Assembly (NCBI RefSeq): GCF_008831285.2
Contig: NC_045140.1
Coordinates: 28,106,131-28,166,130 of the forward strand
Source of the DNA: Nymphaea colorata
Lineage: Eukaryota; Streptophyta; Magnoliopsida; Nymphaeales; Nymphaeaceae
Direction of reading: 5' to 3'
Length of the DNA: 60,000 nt
Below the pieces are notes generated by a model. That model ran no database searches, was not told the DNA's origin, and was given only the letters and a program-made list of their open reading frames with translations. Numbering within the stretch: position 1 is the stretch's first letter; each line of letters starts with the position of its first letter. Below are positions 1 through 13,100 of the stretch, in pieces. The position numbers and the translations under genes were made by a program.

Positions 1-695
1 TGACCATTATTTCCGAATTCCTTGCTGGTTGCCGTGATAGAGATAATAGTAGATTTCTGCTTGTATGATCTATATGGTATGAATGCAGGTTACTGGCTAT
101 AGGCACGAGGAAGGATACAGGCAGGAAAACTCTTTCCAAAGGATGAAGTGATGAATGGAAATTTTGAAAGCATCCTATTAAAGTAATGTACTATGTTTTC
201 TACGATGATTGGCATATTGTGAAATAGTGGACAGTGAATCTTCTCTTCTAACATGGATTTTCGGAACTGCCCCCATGACCGCTTGTGTAAGTTCAGCCTG
301 AAGCCAATAGTAGAAACACTACAGATCACGAACAAATTGAAGATCACCCGCAACATGACACACACACACACATGGTACTGTAAGTATCATTTCTCATCTG
401 ATAGAATTTTTGAAATATCTTTAAATTTGGCTTCATACACTGAATATTCTCTGACCATAATTTTGTTTAGTGAAGGTCATCTTGTGAACTGCTGTGCATC
501 CACCTCTGAAAGTTCTTGGTAATTCAGAATTCATGAGTCAGAAATGCATCATCACGCAGAGCGCTTTGCTCATGGCGGACAAAGCACAATGCGAAACGAC
601 ATCATGCTTTGTGAGGGCATTGTGTAAATTATTATTATTTTTTTTTAGAATCCTCTTTTGTTTTATCCATATAAATTCTGATTGCCAATTCATGT
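1..695. other. Intergenic, no gene recognised
   Basis: AT-rich DNA with only short overlapping open frames on both strands, none of which resembles a known protein. A short CA run lies near 357-373. No RNA gene or promoter could be recognised. Confidence 0.5.
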
Positions 696-1297
696 AGGGG
701 GTGTTTGATGGTCTTGGATTTTGATTTTAGGAATTAAAATTGTAGAATCAAAATTCCACTTCAAACTTTAATTCAAATGAAAATTCTAGCTTTAGTCCTT
801 TGTATTTGATAGTTTGGCATTTTGATTGGAGAATTGAAAATGGTGTGTTTGGTAAAACAGGAATTAAAATTTTAGAATTGATGAATTAAAACTATCATAT
901 CATGTGTCTTAGCCATAGATAAAAAAAAATCTAAGATTTTGGAATCATAATTCCACCCTTTAGGGTAGGAATTTTGATTCAAGTCTATAAATTTTCAATC
1001 AAAATTCTTTATTTGATAATACATTTTTGATTTTGTAAAAAAGAAGAATTTTAAATCCAGTAAACAGGTAAAATTTTATAATTGATGAATTAATACTATT
1101 AGACCATGTGTCTTAGACAAAGATAAAAAAAAAGGTCTAAATTTTGGAATCATAATTCCACCCTTCAGGGTAGAATCAAGATTCTGGAATTTTGACTCAA
1201 GACGAGTATATTTGCAATCAAAATTCTTTATTTGATAATTGTAAAAATAAGAATTTTAAATCTAGCATTTTACAATTCCAGTTTCATCAAACCCCCT
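696..1297. mobile_element. MITE-like non-autonomous DNA transposon
   Basis: The ends are inverted: AGGGGGTGTTTGATG starts at 696, and the reverse complement of the right end (1285-1297) reads AGGGGGTTTGATG. The two differ by a 2-base indel. The inside is AT-rich, has no coding capacity and carries an internal tandem duplication. I found no convincing target-site duplication, so the superfamily (PIF/Harbinger- or hAT-like) is not assigned. The GTTTG-type ends and size (about 600 bp) fit plant MITEs. Confidence 0.6.
852..1263. repeat. Internal tandem duplication, about 205-bp unit
   Basis: Copy A runs about 852-1059 and copy B about 1060-1263. Both hold, in the same order, a block with GAATTGATGAATTAA, a block with CATGTGTCTTAG followed by a run of A, a block with TTGGAATCATAATTCCACCC, and a block with CAATCAAAATTCTTTATTTG. 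The copies have diverged by scattered substitutions and small indels. The duplication lies wholly inside the MITE-like element. Confidence 0.75.
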
Positions 1298-3860
1298 CCA
1301 GTGATCCAGTATCATTTTATTGGAATGTCACCCAACTCTTAATGATGTTTCCCAAAGTCACTTTCATCTGCTAATGGCTCATACAATTGGAACTTTCGTC
1401 TGCTAATATATTAATGACGTAAACCATCAACAAGGATTCATTATCGGATCAGTCAGATAAGTTACAACATAAATGGAACCGTGACTCCTAGGTCTTTGAT
1501 ACTGGTGGACACGCATAGTCTATAATGATAATTAAGATTAAATCTAGAAGGTATATGAGTTTGTTGATGAGTTAAGGTGGGTAAGGTCAACCGACGTCTC
1601 TTAAGTTCTTGATCACAAGAGGTCGTCGGACAGAAATACATCAAGAATAATAGACTAAAACCATAAATGAGAAGATTGACGCCAAGATGTTGGATGGTAA
1701 TGGAGATATTTATACCATAGGATTTGAATTGTAAAGACTCTAGTTCAACTGGATCTGCAAGATGATATGTGGATTGGAAAATATAGTATTCGAACGTGAA
1801 TATCTACTCGTTTATCTCTTTCTTTCACACACGTGTGCGTGAGTACATGTTTTGTAAAAACAATTATACTTACATTCAAATAATGCAAATATATTGCATT
1901 GTGATGGTTAATTACATGGCTCACTTAAGGCCAGGAGTAGGCTGCCCTTAAGTGATGCTTTCATATATTTTATCAGAATTGTTTTGTTTCTAACTCTGAC
2001 TTTATTTCGAGTTAGGGGCCTGGACTTTAGGTGCTTCATTCTAAAATGTATAAATATTTGGCACTAGTGAGGGGTGCTCCAGGCAAGGGAAAATGTTATT
2101 ATTTAATCACTATTTAACAGATAGGTGCAAATCATCAAATATTCATGACCGGCAAAAAGTGTGAACCAAGGAAAAAAGAGCAAATAAAATACTTAGATCG
2201 TCGTTGTTCAATTTAATATCCAGTTGTTTCATATTTCACGATTTTCCCTTAGATATTTTCAGAGTTGTGTTTTCCCTGGACACATGTTATGATAACAACA
2301 TATGATTCTAGAGCTTATCGAAGGAACAACAGAAACAGGCTTGTGCATAGACTAGGATCCCATAACAACTGAAGACAGGCAAAATTGGGATAAGTTTTCT
2401 CAAAAATACCATTCACGACATCAAAAGTAAACGATCCATAGAAGAGTTGGCCTTCAGAACAAGGCTGAATGCGTCACATATGTCAGGCTTTGTGCAGGTT
2501 TATTGAAGTCAACAAAGTTCAGCCAAGTTTGCGCATTCAATGGGCACAAGTCCTCTGGACTAAACAAGGAAGGAATCGAGCTCACCTTTTGATTGTGCGA
2601 GCAGTTCATTTTGTTTTTGCATGAACAAGGATTCTCTTGACTGAGTCGGTGTTCGACCTGGACCTAAGCCCAGTTTGAGTTTCGTATATATTAATTTTGA
2701 CCTAATAGCATGTATGTAACTTTTCTCAAGCACCATCAAGGAAATTTTGTCTCATTCTACGAAACTCTTACATGAAAATTTTAAAAGTTATACTCCCTAA
2801 GCTGTTGCAAAAATACCTTGAACAATTGATGCGTCACAAACCGTTGCTGATGCTTCTATACTGACTGTTGATAGATATTTATTTTTAACCATCCGAAAGC
2901 ATCTGGCATCCGAATATATACATATAAAAGTGCATTTTGTTACGAGTGAAAAAGTAGATCTTGCACCAGAGGGTCCGAAGAGTGTTATCAACTATCGACA
3001 AAGACATGTAATTTTCAATAATTTTAACAATGTGGACATGTCCATGGTCCATTTACTAAGGATAGAAATTTGAAGCATGTTTCCTAATACTATTTAATCT
3101 ATTGAATTTTCGGTGTTAGAAACATGTTTTTTTTTTTTTGTGTAATTCAGAAATCCAAATGTTATGTATGGAAAATTTTCTATGTTGAGAGATTTGAATA
3201 GGAACTATTTCATTGAAAGGCTCAATGCATATTTATAAGTAGGTCAAATTCTCAATGGATTTTAGAACATGGAGTGGAGATCAAATTCATGTTTAAATTG
3301 AAATTAAGATTCCTTTTTGAATCATACATATTCATATTTGAAGTAAGCTGGCAATAAGTTGTGAAGCTGAGATCTATATATGTTGTGTCACCACTTTGTA
3401 AATGATATCGGATATGTTCAATAAAATATGTGGACTAAGTAAATACAATAACTATGTAAGCTCATAATGAATTATTTGATCAACTTTATCTATAATTTAC
3501 AAAATGCCACATGTAATTTTTTTTTAAGTAAGGATAATTTGTTATTTACCTTTCAAAATAAATAATTTTATATGTGAAACTCTCAAACCAACAATTGGGT
3601 TGGTGGATAATTTACAAGTAGTCCTTGAGGCAATAGTTTAGACAAGATCGATTATTGTGAAAACATAAAGTATCATCTCCTACATTATTGGAATAGAGTA
3701 TCCACCATGAGATCCTCTTCACCCATGAGTTAGTTGGTAAGATGAGCAGGAAAAAGTTGTCTGTTTGAAGTTTCACCTATAGAAAGAGTAGGGTAGAGTT
3801 AATGGAACTCCTTCAAGGACAAGATGTTAGTTGTGGATTACAAATGTAATGAAGCACAAC
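1298..3860. other. Intergenic, no gene recognised
   Basis: AT-rich DNA with scattered short open frames. I recognised no coding domain, tRNA or clear transposon end. Small homopolymer runs occur (for example T at 3127-3139). Confidence 0.5.
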
Positions 3861-3867
3861 TATTTGA

Positions 3868-5110
3868 TTGTCATTCTTTATACATGGGATGGAAGAAAGA
3901 TGTTTACATGGTTGGAGAGGTTTGCACTTTGCAGCAAAACCCCATGTCTCCCAACCTCTTGCAAATCTTGCCATTAAAATTATATCTAGTGGATTGAGTC
4001 CGAAAGTGAATGCACCCCCCATCTCTAATCCCTCAGGCCGTGAGAAGCTCCCCAGTATCTCTTCTGTATGCTTTGCAAACAATGTCCTAATCTTTCGCAA
4101 GGCCGACGAGTGAATCCATTCACAGAGATCAGTAATCTCTTTCCTGGAGGAGAAATCAGACCTCGCCATTAACCAAGGAAAGTCCCTTCTAATTCCCATT
4201 TGGTGGCGAATGCTAAAGCCGATTACCTTGCTGGGATATTAGCTTGGAGTTTAGGCAGTCTTATCACTCCATATTTGAGTCTTCTCCTGCTTGTTGGACC
4301 TCACCAAGCCAAGCAAGCCTACTATCCAATGTAGGAAGATCACGTCTGATTAAGCATAATTTAGTTGCCGTTTCCATGCATTGAATGGTTGCCATTAGCT
4401 TGACCAAACTTGACATTGAAAAAATGGAAACCTACGACTGATTTCTTTGGGCTGATCTAGGCAGAGGTAGTAGAATGCACCTGGCAATTGAAAAGCTCTG
4501 CAAACTGTGATTTCATGGTGGTGGGGGAAGTGAACAAGGCCATTCTTGCTGGTAGACAATGCAATATTGTCAATAAGAAAGCAAACCAGTTCCTCGGACA
4601 GTGGGCAATTTGTCCTTGCAATCCAGATAGAGGCACAAAAAGTGAAGGAAATACATTTGACATCCTACTAGCCAATCAATGCCCCCCCTTGTCTAAGCGT
4701 ATCGAGATGTGAGTAACCACACAGGTTTCAAATATGGTAAGGCCATGGCATGGCGTGTCTGTATGTGTGTATTTATATAATACCATAAAAAATTAAGATG
4801 AAAACAACATTCAAATAAACAAGTAATATAATACATGTTAGCGACTAATGCTTCATAAAAACAGAATTAAATCGTGTTTAAAACAAGTTAAATCAAGTAA
4901 AAATATCAATTAAAAAAGTACCTAGGTATGCCAAAGTACCCGTTTTACTGTGTTGGCATGGTGATATGGGTGCGAGGGTCTTACCTAAGTACCTATGTGA
5001 CTTAGCCTCTTGGCAATGTGGAGGAGAGCAGCATGCACATCCTTTTCAGCTGCAAGGTTGCGAGTGGGGCATGGTACTGGGTAGACATGGAATTTGGACA
5101 TCACAAGGCG
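3868..5110 (+). mobile_element. Degenerate L1-type LINE (reverse transcriptase to zf-RVT)
   Basis: Several plus-strand segments read as a decayed LINE ORF2 in the correct order. At about 4060-4113 CFANNVLIFRKADE matches the reverse transcriptase core, with the catalytic FADD changed to FANN. After one stop, LAINQGKSLL (about 4160-4190) matches the conserved GL-x-iN-x-x-KS block. At about 4335-4490 come GRSRLIKHNLVAVSMH and FLWADLGRG. At about 4518-4590 is EVNKAILAGRQCNIVNKK. At about 5015-5100 NVEESSMHILFSCKV with a following WYW matches the zf-RVT C-terminal domain, with its first cysteines lost. Stops and frameshifts separate the blocks, so it is inactive. The 5' part is missing. An A run at about 5277-5290 could be the old tail. 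The assignment rests on remembered family patterns. Confidence 0.7.
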
Positions 5111-5895
5111 CCATGCCATGGCTAGGGTGAAACAGGAGTAAAATGCGTGGTGTCAAATTAAGAGGACCCTAAGTGGTTGAGAAAGTGTCAGGCCTCTTCT
5201 TTTTTTGGTCTGGTTATGTGCACACCCATATGGACGTAAAATTGGACATAGTACAATGACCAAAATGCCCTTATTAAAAAAAAAAAAAACAATTTTACAA
5301 AGGTAAAGGAGGATTGTGATAAAATCTAAAATGTTCATTATTTTATAAAATTTCAAAAATGCTCCCACCCCCTTTGGTGCACATTTGTTGCGTGCACACA
5401 ATTCAATCTCCTTCTTTTCACATGACATTGGGGTCGTGCAGGAGCATGATGGCCATGATAGTCTGTAGTAGCCCCTGTCCTAATGGTGCATTATGGAGTT
5501 TGTAAAGCATGCATTGACGCTTTGTCAAGCTTAAAGAACGTGAAGGAAGTTGGGATTGATCAGCAGCGAGGCCCTCTTGAATTGACAACACCTTCATTCT
5601 TGTTCTCATGGTAAAACGTATCAAAATTTTTGAGGTCGTTGCAGTGATCCCGTGCATGGACAGATCAATTTTTAGGAGGGGAGTTTATCTCTCACCTATG
5701 TCACATTGATGTTTCTAAATAGCTGCTGCACCCATGTCGACGTTGGTGCTAGTGCTAATGCTTCTCTGGCACAGCACATCCAGTTCATTCATCCGAACTA
5801 GACCAAAACTGGCCATTTTAAATATGCATATAACTAAACTATCTCTAAACAAAAAATTTACATGTAGCCATTAAACAGTTAAATAACCATGTAAC

Positions 5896-5898
<3 letters not shown>
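5111..5898. other. LINE 3' flank and intergenic DNA
   Basis: It begins with possible LINE 3' sequence ending in an A run (about 5277-5290). The rest contains short open frames on both strands that I cannot assign. Confidence 0.4.

Positions 5899-5950
<52 letters not shown>
5899..5950. repeat. (AT)n microsatellite
   Basis: Uninterrupted AT dinucleotide run of about 52 bases, directly upstream of the gypsy fragment. Confidence 0.95.
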
Positions 5951-5953
<3 letters not shown>

Positions 5954-6029
5954 CTCATTGCACCTGCTCCTAAGTGTTTTTGAAAAACCGCCACGTCTGC
6001 ACCCACATATGCACTTGCACCAACACCCG

Positions 6030-6840
6030 CACTCATGGGATAGCTTCCCATTACAAGGATGAGGTTTGGTATGATACAGCCCTTATGACTGCTAGTCATA
6101 TTTTATTAGGGCATCTGTGGCAATATGGCCGTACAACTATTCACAATAGCCACAAGCACACATACTTTCAAATTTAAGGGGAAAAGATTGTTCTGCTACC
6201 TAGTAGGGAGTCTAGTTCCGTCAGAGGGAAAGGTCCTGATAAAGCATTACGTATTGTCGGTCTGTCTTATAGAGATTGTCATGGTTTATTGGCCGATTTA
6301 CTGTCTTATTGTGATTCAAATGAAGCAACAGATTCGCAAACGAGCTCAGACCAGTCATATACCTGGTAAAACCTTATTGACATTGGTTCCACCACCGAAT
6401 ACTCATGCATGATGCATGTGATCTATTTCTAGCAGTGGATTTGTTTCAATCCTACCTTAGCAAGTCGAAGACAACTGTGCACCTACTCAAGGTGGTCCAA
6501 AGGACAATCACTACATTGTGATTCACCAACATCACAATAGCACTCTTTCATTCGTCAGGAGCAGAATGTTTCAACCCAGGATGAATGACAATGCCTTGTT
6601 TAGTAGCAGATTGCGTCCCAGATTCAGATCTAGTTAGACTTTAGATTTGGTTTTATTTGGCATGTTCTTTAGGACTCAGATCCTTTTGTTTAGTAAGTCT
6701 TAAGACCTAATTCAGACCCAGGGCTTAGACCCCTTAAAAAGGCCTTTTTCTTTTGTTTACGACTAATCGATGATAAAGAAAACCATAAATTCTCTTTGTT
6801 CAATTCTCTATTTTTTCATGCTTTTCTTTTCGTTCTTTGC
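6030..6840 (+). mobile_element. Degenerate Ty3/gypsy retrotransposon fragment with LTR-like end
   Basis: At about 6043-6180 the plus strand reads YKDEVWYDTALM, then HILLGHLWQYGRTTIHN. This matches the stretch between protease and reverse transcriptase of plant Ty3/gypsy polyproteins, whose usual form has EVWCDV and LLGRPWQYDR. A stop follows, then EKIVLLP in the same frame. No reverse transcriptase, RNase H or integrase motif follows. Instead, from about 6590, the DNA resembles an LTR, with repeated ttagac/ttaggac words, CCCTTAAAAAGGCC near 6731 and TTCTCTTTGTTCAATTCTCT near 6790. This looks like a large internal deletion joining pol to the 3' LTR. The pol match is fairly strong and the LTR assignment is weak. 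Confidence 0.6.
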
Positions 6841-9351
6841 TTTTCGATGCTTTTCTCATAGGGATTAGAGTGAGGAATTTTAATGACTGTGTCAGAATCT
6901 CTAGTACCTGTTTGATGTTTTGATAGGTTATTGATTATGCCGATAACATTAAATCATTCTAGTTAGTTTGACAGATTATTAAATTCAGTAAAACGTACTT
7001 GTCAACATAATTGCCATCGCATAAAAGAATATCAAAGACACTGAGTTAAATTCGAACTTTACCTTTGTTTATGAGCGAAGTGTCACTCACTCTTTTGTTA
7101 AAAGATTATTCGTTGGCTGATCTTGCTCTTTTAAATGATTGATTTTGCTATGAGCTTCATCAAGGAACATGAATGTTCTCAGGATTGTATGTTCTGATCT
7201 CATAGGAGAAAAATGGACTAGGCCGTATTTTCTTCCTAAAAAGTTAGGGGTCATTATCTCAATAGTGCTTCGAAACTGAATTTCTGTGTATATTGTAGTA
7301 TTCACACAGATGAAGTAGACTTGTTGAAATGTCATCTGAAGGGCAAGCTAAAACAATATTGGCATATCTTTGCCTTTTCTTTATGTACAAGTGTTATTCT
7401 AGGAAAGAGCTGCCTTAGTGCAGCGACCGTGAAGAAAAGACGGATTCCAGGGGGTGAGCCATAACAACAACTAAAAGCATCAAACCCGAGTACAAGATTT
7501 TGGCAATGTCCCAGTCCCAGAGCTACCTTCTTGCCGACAAACCGTTAAATCTGATATCCTAGACCAATTTCAAGTACATAGACTATCGTTCCTCTCGATG
7601 ATGGATTTAGGTAAAGGGAGAAATTTTTTGGATCTCAAACTCGTTATTGGCCCGTCCTACAGTAGAAGCTGACGCCATTCTCCAGCCTTCATTTAGAGGT
7701 TGTGGCAATGGCCGAAGTTGAGTTATTACAATTTACGAGTCAGTCTTTATACATGGATTCAAGAAGGGACAATATACTATGGCATGCTTTTGTGCACGTC
7801 ATGCTCAACCATTTTCTGGAACATCAGACCCTGCTAATGCAAAGGGATGAAAGAACCAGATGAGAATATACAAGTATTTGTGTTCTTTAGATACAAATAA
7901 ACCTAGTCATCCGGTATTTTTGAGAGAAGGTGAAGCAAAGGTTTGGCATGGACAGTCAGTTGCAGATATTAGGACCCTAATACCTGCATGAGAAGATTTT
8001 GTGAGAGTTCAAAGACAAATATTATCCCTTAGTTAGATGGAAGGAAAACAAAGAAAAGTTTGATGAAAAACATCAAATTTTATGTGCTAAAACCATTAAT
8101 GTAGAACTACTATAAAATTTTCTTCATATAATAGACTTTCATGATTTCTTTCAATCTTATAATTTTGAAAATTCAACTTCCATTTATATAGTTAGACTTT
8201 TAAAGATAACCTAATAAGTACTGGAAAGATCAAATGACTTATTATAACCTATACAGCTTCACGAAGTATGTAAACTAAGTAAATATGAAAATCTACTTAT
8301 TATAAATCATTTGATTAATATAACTGATGATTTATAATGTACTATGAGTATAGGCTACTTGTTTGTTAGTTTACAACGTAGCACGTATAAAGTAGTCAAG
8401 TTGACCAGATTACTCGTGACCAATTTCATTCAGTCCTCAAATTTATTCAATTCACATCATATATATGGGCAGTTAAGGTTCTCCCTCTTTCTCAAAAGAG
8501 GAATGAAAAATATAACACTCAAATATGAAGATTGTGAGAGATCTTCAAGGGCTTATAAGTGAGGTTATTGAATAGATGGTTGTTCTAGTTCCTATCTTTT
8601 TTGGGATTGAAGCCGAAATTGTTAAGGGGCAGGTTGGGATCCGTCGAACTAGAGCCCGAGCCCAAGAGTGGGTCGGGTTGCTACAGAAAATGTTGGTAAG
8701 GTTGACAGGAGATGTCGATAGAGAAGAAGAATATGGTCGACAAGTGGCCCCAGTGCAAAGCCAGGTGAGACAGCAAGCTCAGGATTCTCTTCACTGAAGG
8801 AGAGAGTCGGATGGCAGGGGCAGGATATTGGTCTTCCGGTCTGGATCTCGACTGCTTGCAGAATTGAATATCACTTCCTATGCATTCCCTCAAGAATAGA
8901 TTGAATCCAAAGCAAGACAGGTGGATCACAATTTATGCGGTTTTCGAACTCTGGGAATCTAGGTTCCCAGTGAATTAACGTCATGCTTTGTTTGTTTCCC
9001 ATGGTAAAATATAATGAAAGCATAAAAAAGTCACCTAACAAATGAAAACAGTAATTAATAAAACGTCTTAGTTAACTAGGGTAGATTTTTTCTTATTAAC
9101 CATTCTGGAGTAGCCACGCTACATGCAGATTTCCCTATGAAAGAATTGGAACCCAAAAAAGTAACTCGTTCTGATACAATCTTTTGTTTCTATCCTGCAT
9201 ATTTCAATCTTAATGCTCGAAATTAATACTAGACTAACGATTATATCCATACTCATCTTTCTTTTGTTAAGTCACTTCTAGAAATATCATAGCTGAAAAC
9301 CAAAAATACTAAAATACTAGAAATGTTCTCGAATATTGTAGGTATTTTTAT
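6841..9351. other. Intergenic, no gene recognised
   Basis: No recognisable coding domain. The slightly GC-richer part at about 8570-8900 has open frames on both strands, but neither resembles a family I know. It could be an old repeat. Confidence 0.45.
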
Positions 9352-9395
9352 TTTATATATATATATATATATATATATTAGAGAGAGAGAGAGAA
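9352..9395. repeat. (TA)n(GA)n compound microsatellite
   Basis: A TA run of about 26 bases is followed by a short junction and about 16 bases of GA. It is the same TA-GA compound type seen at 53.8, 54.0 and 55.9 kb. Confidence 0.9.
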
Positions 9396-12300
9396 GATTG
9401 CAGGCAGTAAGTAAAACGTTTAAGATTCGTTTTAAGATTTATAGAAACCTGAAGAATTTGCAGGATCAAATAAGGTCTGGATGCGAATTTGTTGACATTT
9501 TACAACAAAATGACGCAGTACATTAACTAGAAAGAGTTCCAATCAATGAAAGACCTAAAAACAGTAAGATCCAGAAAAGTAGATGCGTGATTAATACAAA
9601 ATATTCTATTGAAGTGCAGTACATGTCAGTCAACTTTTATTAATGTAAAATTGTATTACAGAAAGGATTGTCCAGTTTTAAAGTTTATGGTTATAGTATT
9701 CCTACATGAAATTTTGAAGAGTACTGCACCAGCGACAGAAGCAGATTAAGTTATATATAGGCAATAACAAGTAACAAACCTATAACTTTCTTTGACTCTG
9801 GGGTTTGGCAGGATCATTCAATAAAGGGAAGTCTCCAATCAGGAGGGTGGTCCTCCCAGTGAGTATTTCTATATAAAACACAAGATCCTACCTATTTCGT
9901 TTCCCTATTTTGTAAGATATACAATTCTTGAGTGCTCAATATTCCACGGCATAGAGAGAGGGTTCTAATACACCGTCGAAACTTTGCCTCTCCGTTCCAG
10001 AAAACCCTGATACTGCCTGTTCCCATTAATCAAGCTATAGCCAAATATCCGCAACACGGTGCCAGCACGCCTTATGCTTCCCAAACAAAAGCACTATTAT
10101 AATCACTAAGATTTATTTGATCATCTCTGGTACCTCTCATTTTGACCATGAAGAATTTGATTCCTGACCCTCCAGATGTTCCACTTCCACATAATCAGCT
10201 GGAAGGATACCGTCCACAATTCACTTATGAGCTTACCCGTTCACTTTCAACCATGTGGTAGCTCTGTGTTCGATTGCTTCCCCGTTCATTAGTTTTATCC
10301 AAATTTCTTGCCTACTTCTGCCCAAAATTTCCTTGCTACTGTGCTTTGAGGAAAGAGATGTGAGATGTGGAAGTTGGAAGCGGAGCTTTTTCACGCGACC
10401 TCACATGAGTAAAAAATTTGTTACAAAAACAGATGAATAATGTACAAGCTGCTAGAGGGATATGCAGCTTGCACCACATGAACTTCTGAAATTCCCAATC
10501 TGGTTTCAGAACGCTGCTTAAGTTTTTCTCACTATATTGAAATTTGGAATGGAACTCCTTGTTTGCCACCCACTTAATCTAATCCCTTTTCACCATTATT
10601 AGTACAATTAAGATCCTATTTTATTTTTTAATGGAGACGAGTAAACCATATAACAATCTAACATCTCCTTCGGCACAGTAAGGACGATAGAGCATTTCCG
10701 TGACGCGTTTGACAATTCCTGACGACAGTCGCCCCTAAATGCAGAAGGATGGGTTAACAATGTCAAACAATTCCAGGATGGGAAACTTTAACCTTCAGGA
10801 GTCCGGATCGACCTTCCAGATAAAAGAGAATAACTTACGCCCAGAATAATGTGATTCTATTGCCTTTTTTTTTTTTTTTTTTCAGTGACTAGAACTATTA
10901 AAATATCTAGACAATCGAAGGTCCAAAGCAAAACGAAAGACGTGACACTGAAGGAGGAACCTGTAAGTGAAATCCAGAATCATTTGTATCGATCGAATCC
11001 TCATCCACGTATTCTATGGTCCTTAACTCCATCTTCTCAAACTTTCTTTCTTCTGATTTTATGCTCAAGGTCTCTCCAACCAGGTGAACTCTTGCATCTC
11101 TTGTGCAAACAAATGGATACTGCATAGTGTTTGTCCAAATTAGGATGGGATATATGTCATCAATGCGCTGAAAGGCTACTAATTTCCATTTGTCACTTGA
11201 GAAAAGAGAAGACTAGCTCAAGCACATTGGATAAGACTAGCCAACTGTAGCCATGAAAGGTTGGAACATGTGCAAAATCTTCCTATTATTTGAACTACTA
11301 TTGAGCAAATAATATAGCCTTCAAATTTGGGTAAATCGGCAAGGTGCTGGATCAAGCATTCTAGGTTTTTCTATTTTTGCGGACTCAGTACAGGAGTGTA
11401 ATTCTTAAATAGTTCTTGACGCGAACGATGAACAAGTGTAGCATACAGTAAAGATCTATCATATCCTTGTGCCCAAAAGAATGACCAGCATAAACAAATC
11501 CGTTGAGTAGGCGATCTTCATGTATTGACATAAACGCCATGAAGCCGATTGTTCAAAGTAGATGAGAAGTGGACCACGGAGCGTGTAACGTCCAAGCCAG
11601 CAACCGTCAAAGTATCACCGTAGGGCAAAACGACCTCAAGATCTTACAGTGGTCGTGCATGAGCGTATAAAAGTTACTGCATTTAAAATATATATAGAAG
11701 AATAAACAAGAAATAGACAGATAGAATCTCGAAAGAATCTTCGGGCAGAAAGGACAATGAAGCCAGCACATGACCACCGTCGCACGTCCAGGGCCATGCA
11801 CAGGCACTAAAAGATGGAATAACTCTCGCTAACAAACCATGCCCAAGACCAATACTCGATACCAGGCTTTGCGTCTGGCACTTCCTCTCTACTTAATTAA
11901 TTTTTTCAATAGCTGTATATCCCATGCACACTCACTTCTCATCATCGACTGCTTCGTCCTTAGATTTCGATGCTGAAGACACCAATAAGTACGAAGATCA
12001 GATAGAAGGTAACCATGAGAGCTACTTCTTATATAAGTGCACTCAGTCTGTGAAGAGATGTTATTCGACGAGAGAAACTAAGCGTCATTGCACGGGAAGG
12101 ACGTTTGGTCGGCTTTTCAGGGTATAGCCGACAATGAAGTTGCACAAGCAACGGCGTTGTCATGGTTGATCTCTAACAGAATATTCAACTACTAGAGTAG
12201 TTGGAAAAATAAGGTTGATTCACAACGAACTCCAAAAGGCCGTTTCAACCGACCCCAAGCGTACTATTCCTCAAATCCAGTCTTCCCCTACAATCAATAG

Positions 12301-13100
12301 TTATCCAAAGCCAGAAGATTTTCGTTTTCGACCCAGCACTTCTCTGTCGCCGTCCATAATTCTTCCTTTTAACAATCTTCTCTAAAGTCGGCAGGGATAA
12401 GCTTGACGTCATATCCATCAGAGTTAGATAGCGGAAGCAAGTGCCAAGGGAACCTAATGTCATCGGAGGAACTCGATCCTAGCAAATATTGCTTCATGAT
12501 TATCAAGTCTTTTGTCGTTCCTTTTCCAGTCGCTTTGATATATAATGGATACTAAGAAAGAGGGGAAGCAACAAAAGAAAAAGAAAGCGATATTTCCTAG
12601 AAAACACTTCTCGCCCAGGAAGAGAGTGAGATAGAGACTCGACTAACTCGACGGGCACAAACACAAAGACCGGTAAAGGCAGCAGAAGTTCCACAGGCAC
12701 AAACTCAAAGACTGGTAAAAGGCAGCAGAAGTTTCACACAAAACTTTTTCCGACTTGTAGTCCCAACAAAAAGCGGCAGAAGAAAGTGTTCCCTATATAT
12801 AGAGGGAGATATAGAGGGAGAGAGTCTGTCCGCCCTCGATTTTCTCGGCTTTCTTCGGAAGGAACCATCCCTTCTCAACCATCTTGACTCATAGAAGCAC
12901 TCGTCTAAAGAGCAACCGAAAACAAAAATCCACAGAACGCTCACTGATCAAATGATATTATTCGACTGAGAATCACGCGCGAGACAAGAAACCAGAACGA
13001 TCTCTAACCGCTGTAGATAATGAAAGAAGAGAGTACTCATAGTCTCATCGGATCCAAACTCCAGCAGAAAAAAGACGACAGTGATATTAATTAAGAAAAG
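9396..13100. other. Intergenic or long MADS intron; promoter-like site at 9.87 kb
   Basis: If the MADS-box gene is intact, this stretch would be its first intron on the minus strand. I searched by eye for minus-strand I-domain and K-box coding (for example KFWQ, LSGL, VRMKK-like words) and found none. On the plus strand CTATATAAAAC near 9869 resembles a TATA box. It is followed by a 250-base leader-like stretch and a short open frame from 10149 beginning MKNLIPDPPDVPLPHN. This could be a retrotransposon 5' region or chance. Confidence 0.35.
12653..12740. repeat. Short tandem duplication, about 44-bp unit
   Basis: Two adjacent copies share GGCACAAAC, CAAAGAC, GGTAAA and GGCAGCAGAAGTT in the same order. 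They run about 12653-12696 and 12697-12740 and differ at a few positions. Confidence 0.8.

Noticed and set aside
3813-4199. 128-codon minus-strand frame
   Set aside because: It is the antisense of the LINE reverse transcriptase blocks, which fit the plus strand better.
5899-6099. Frames made of repeated tyrosine and isoleucine codons in TA tracts (also 38.2, 40.0, 53.8, 55.9 and 57.9 kb)
   Set aside because: They are translations of microsatellites, not genes.
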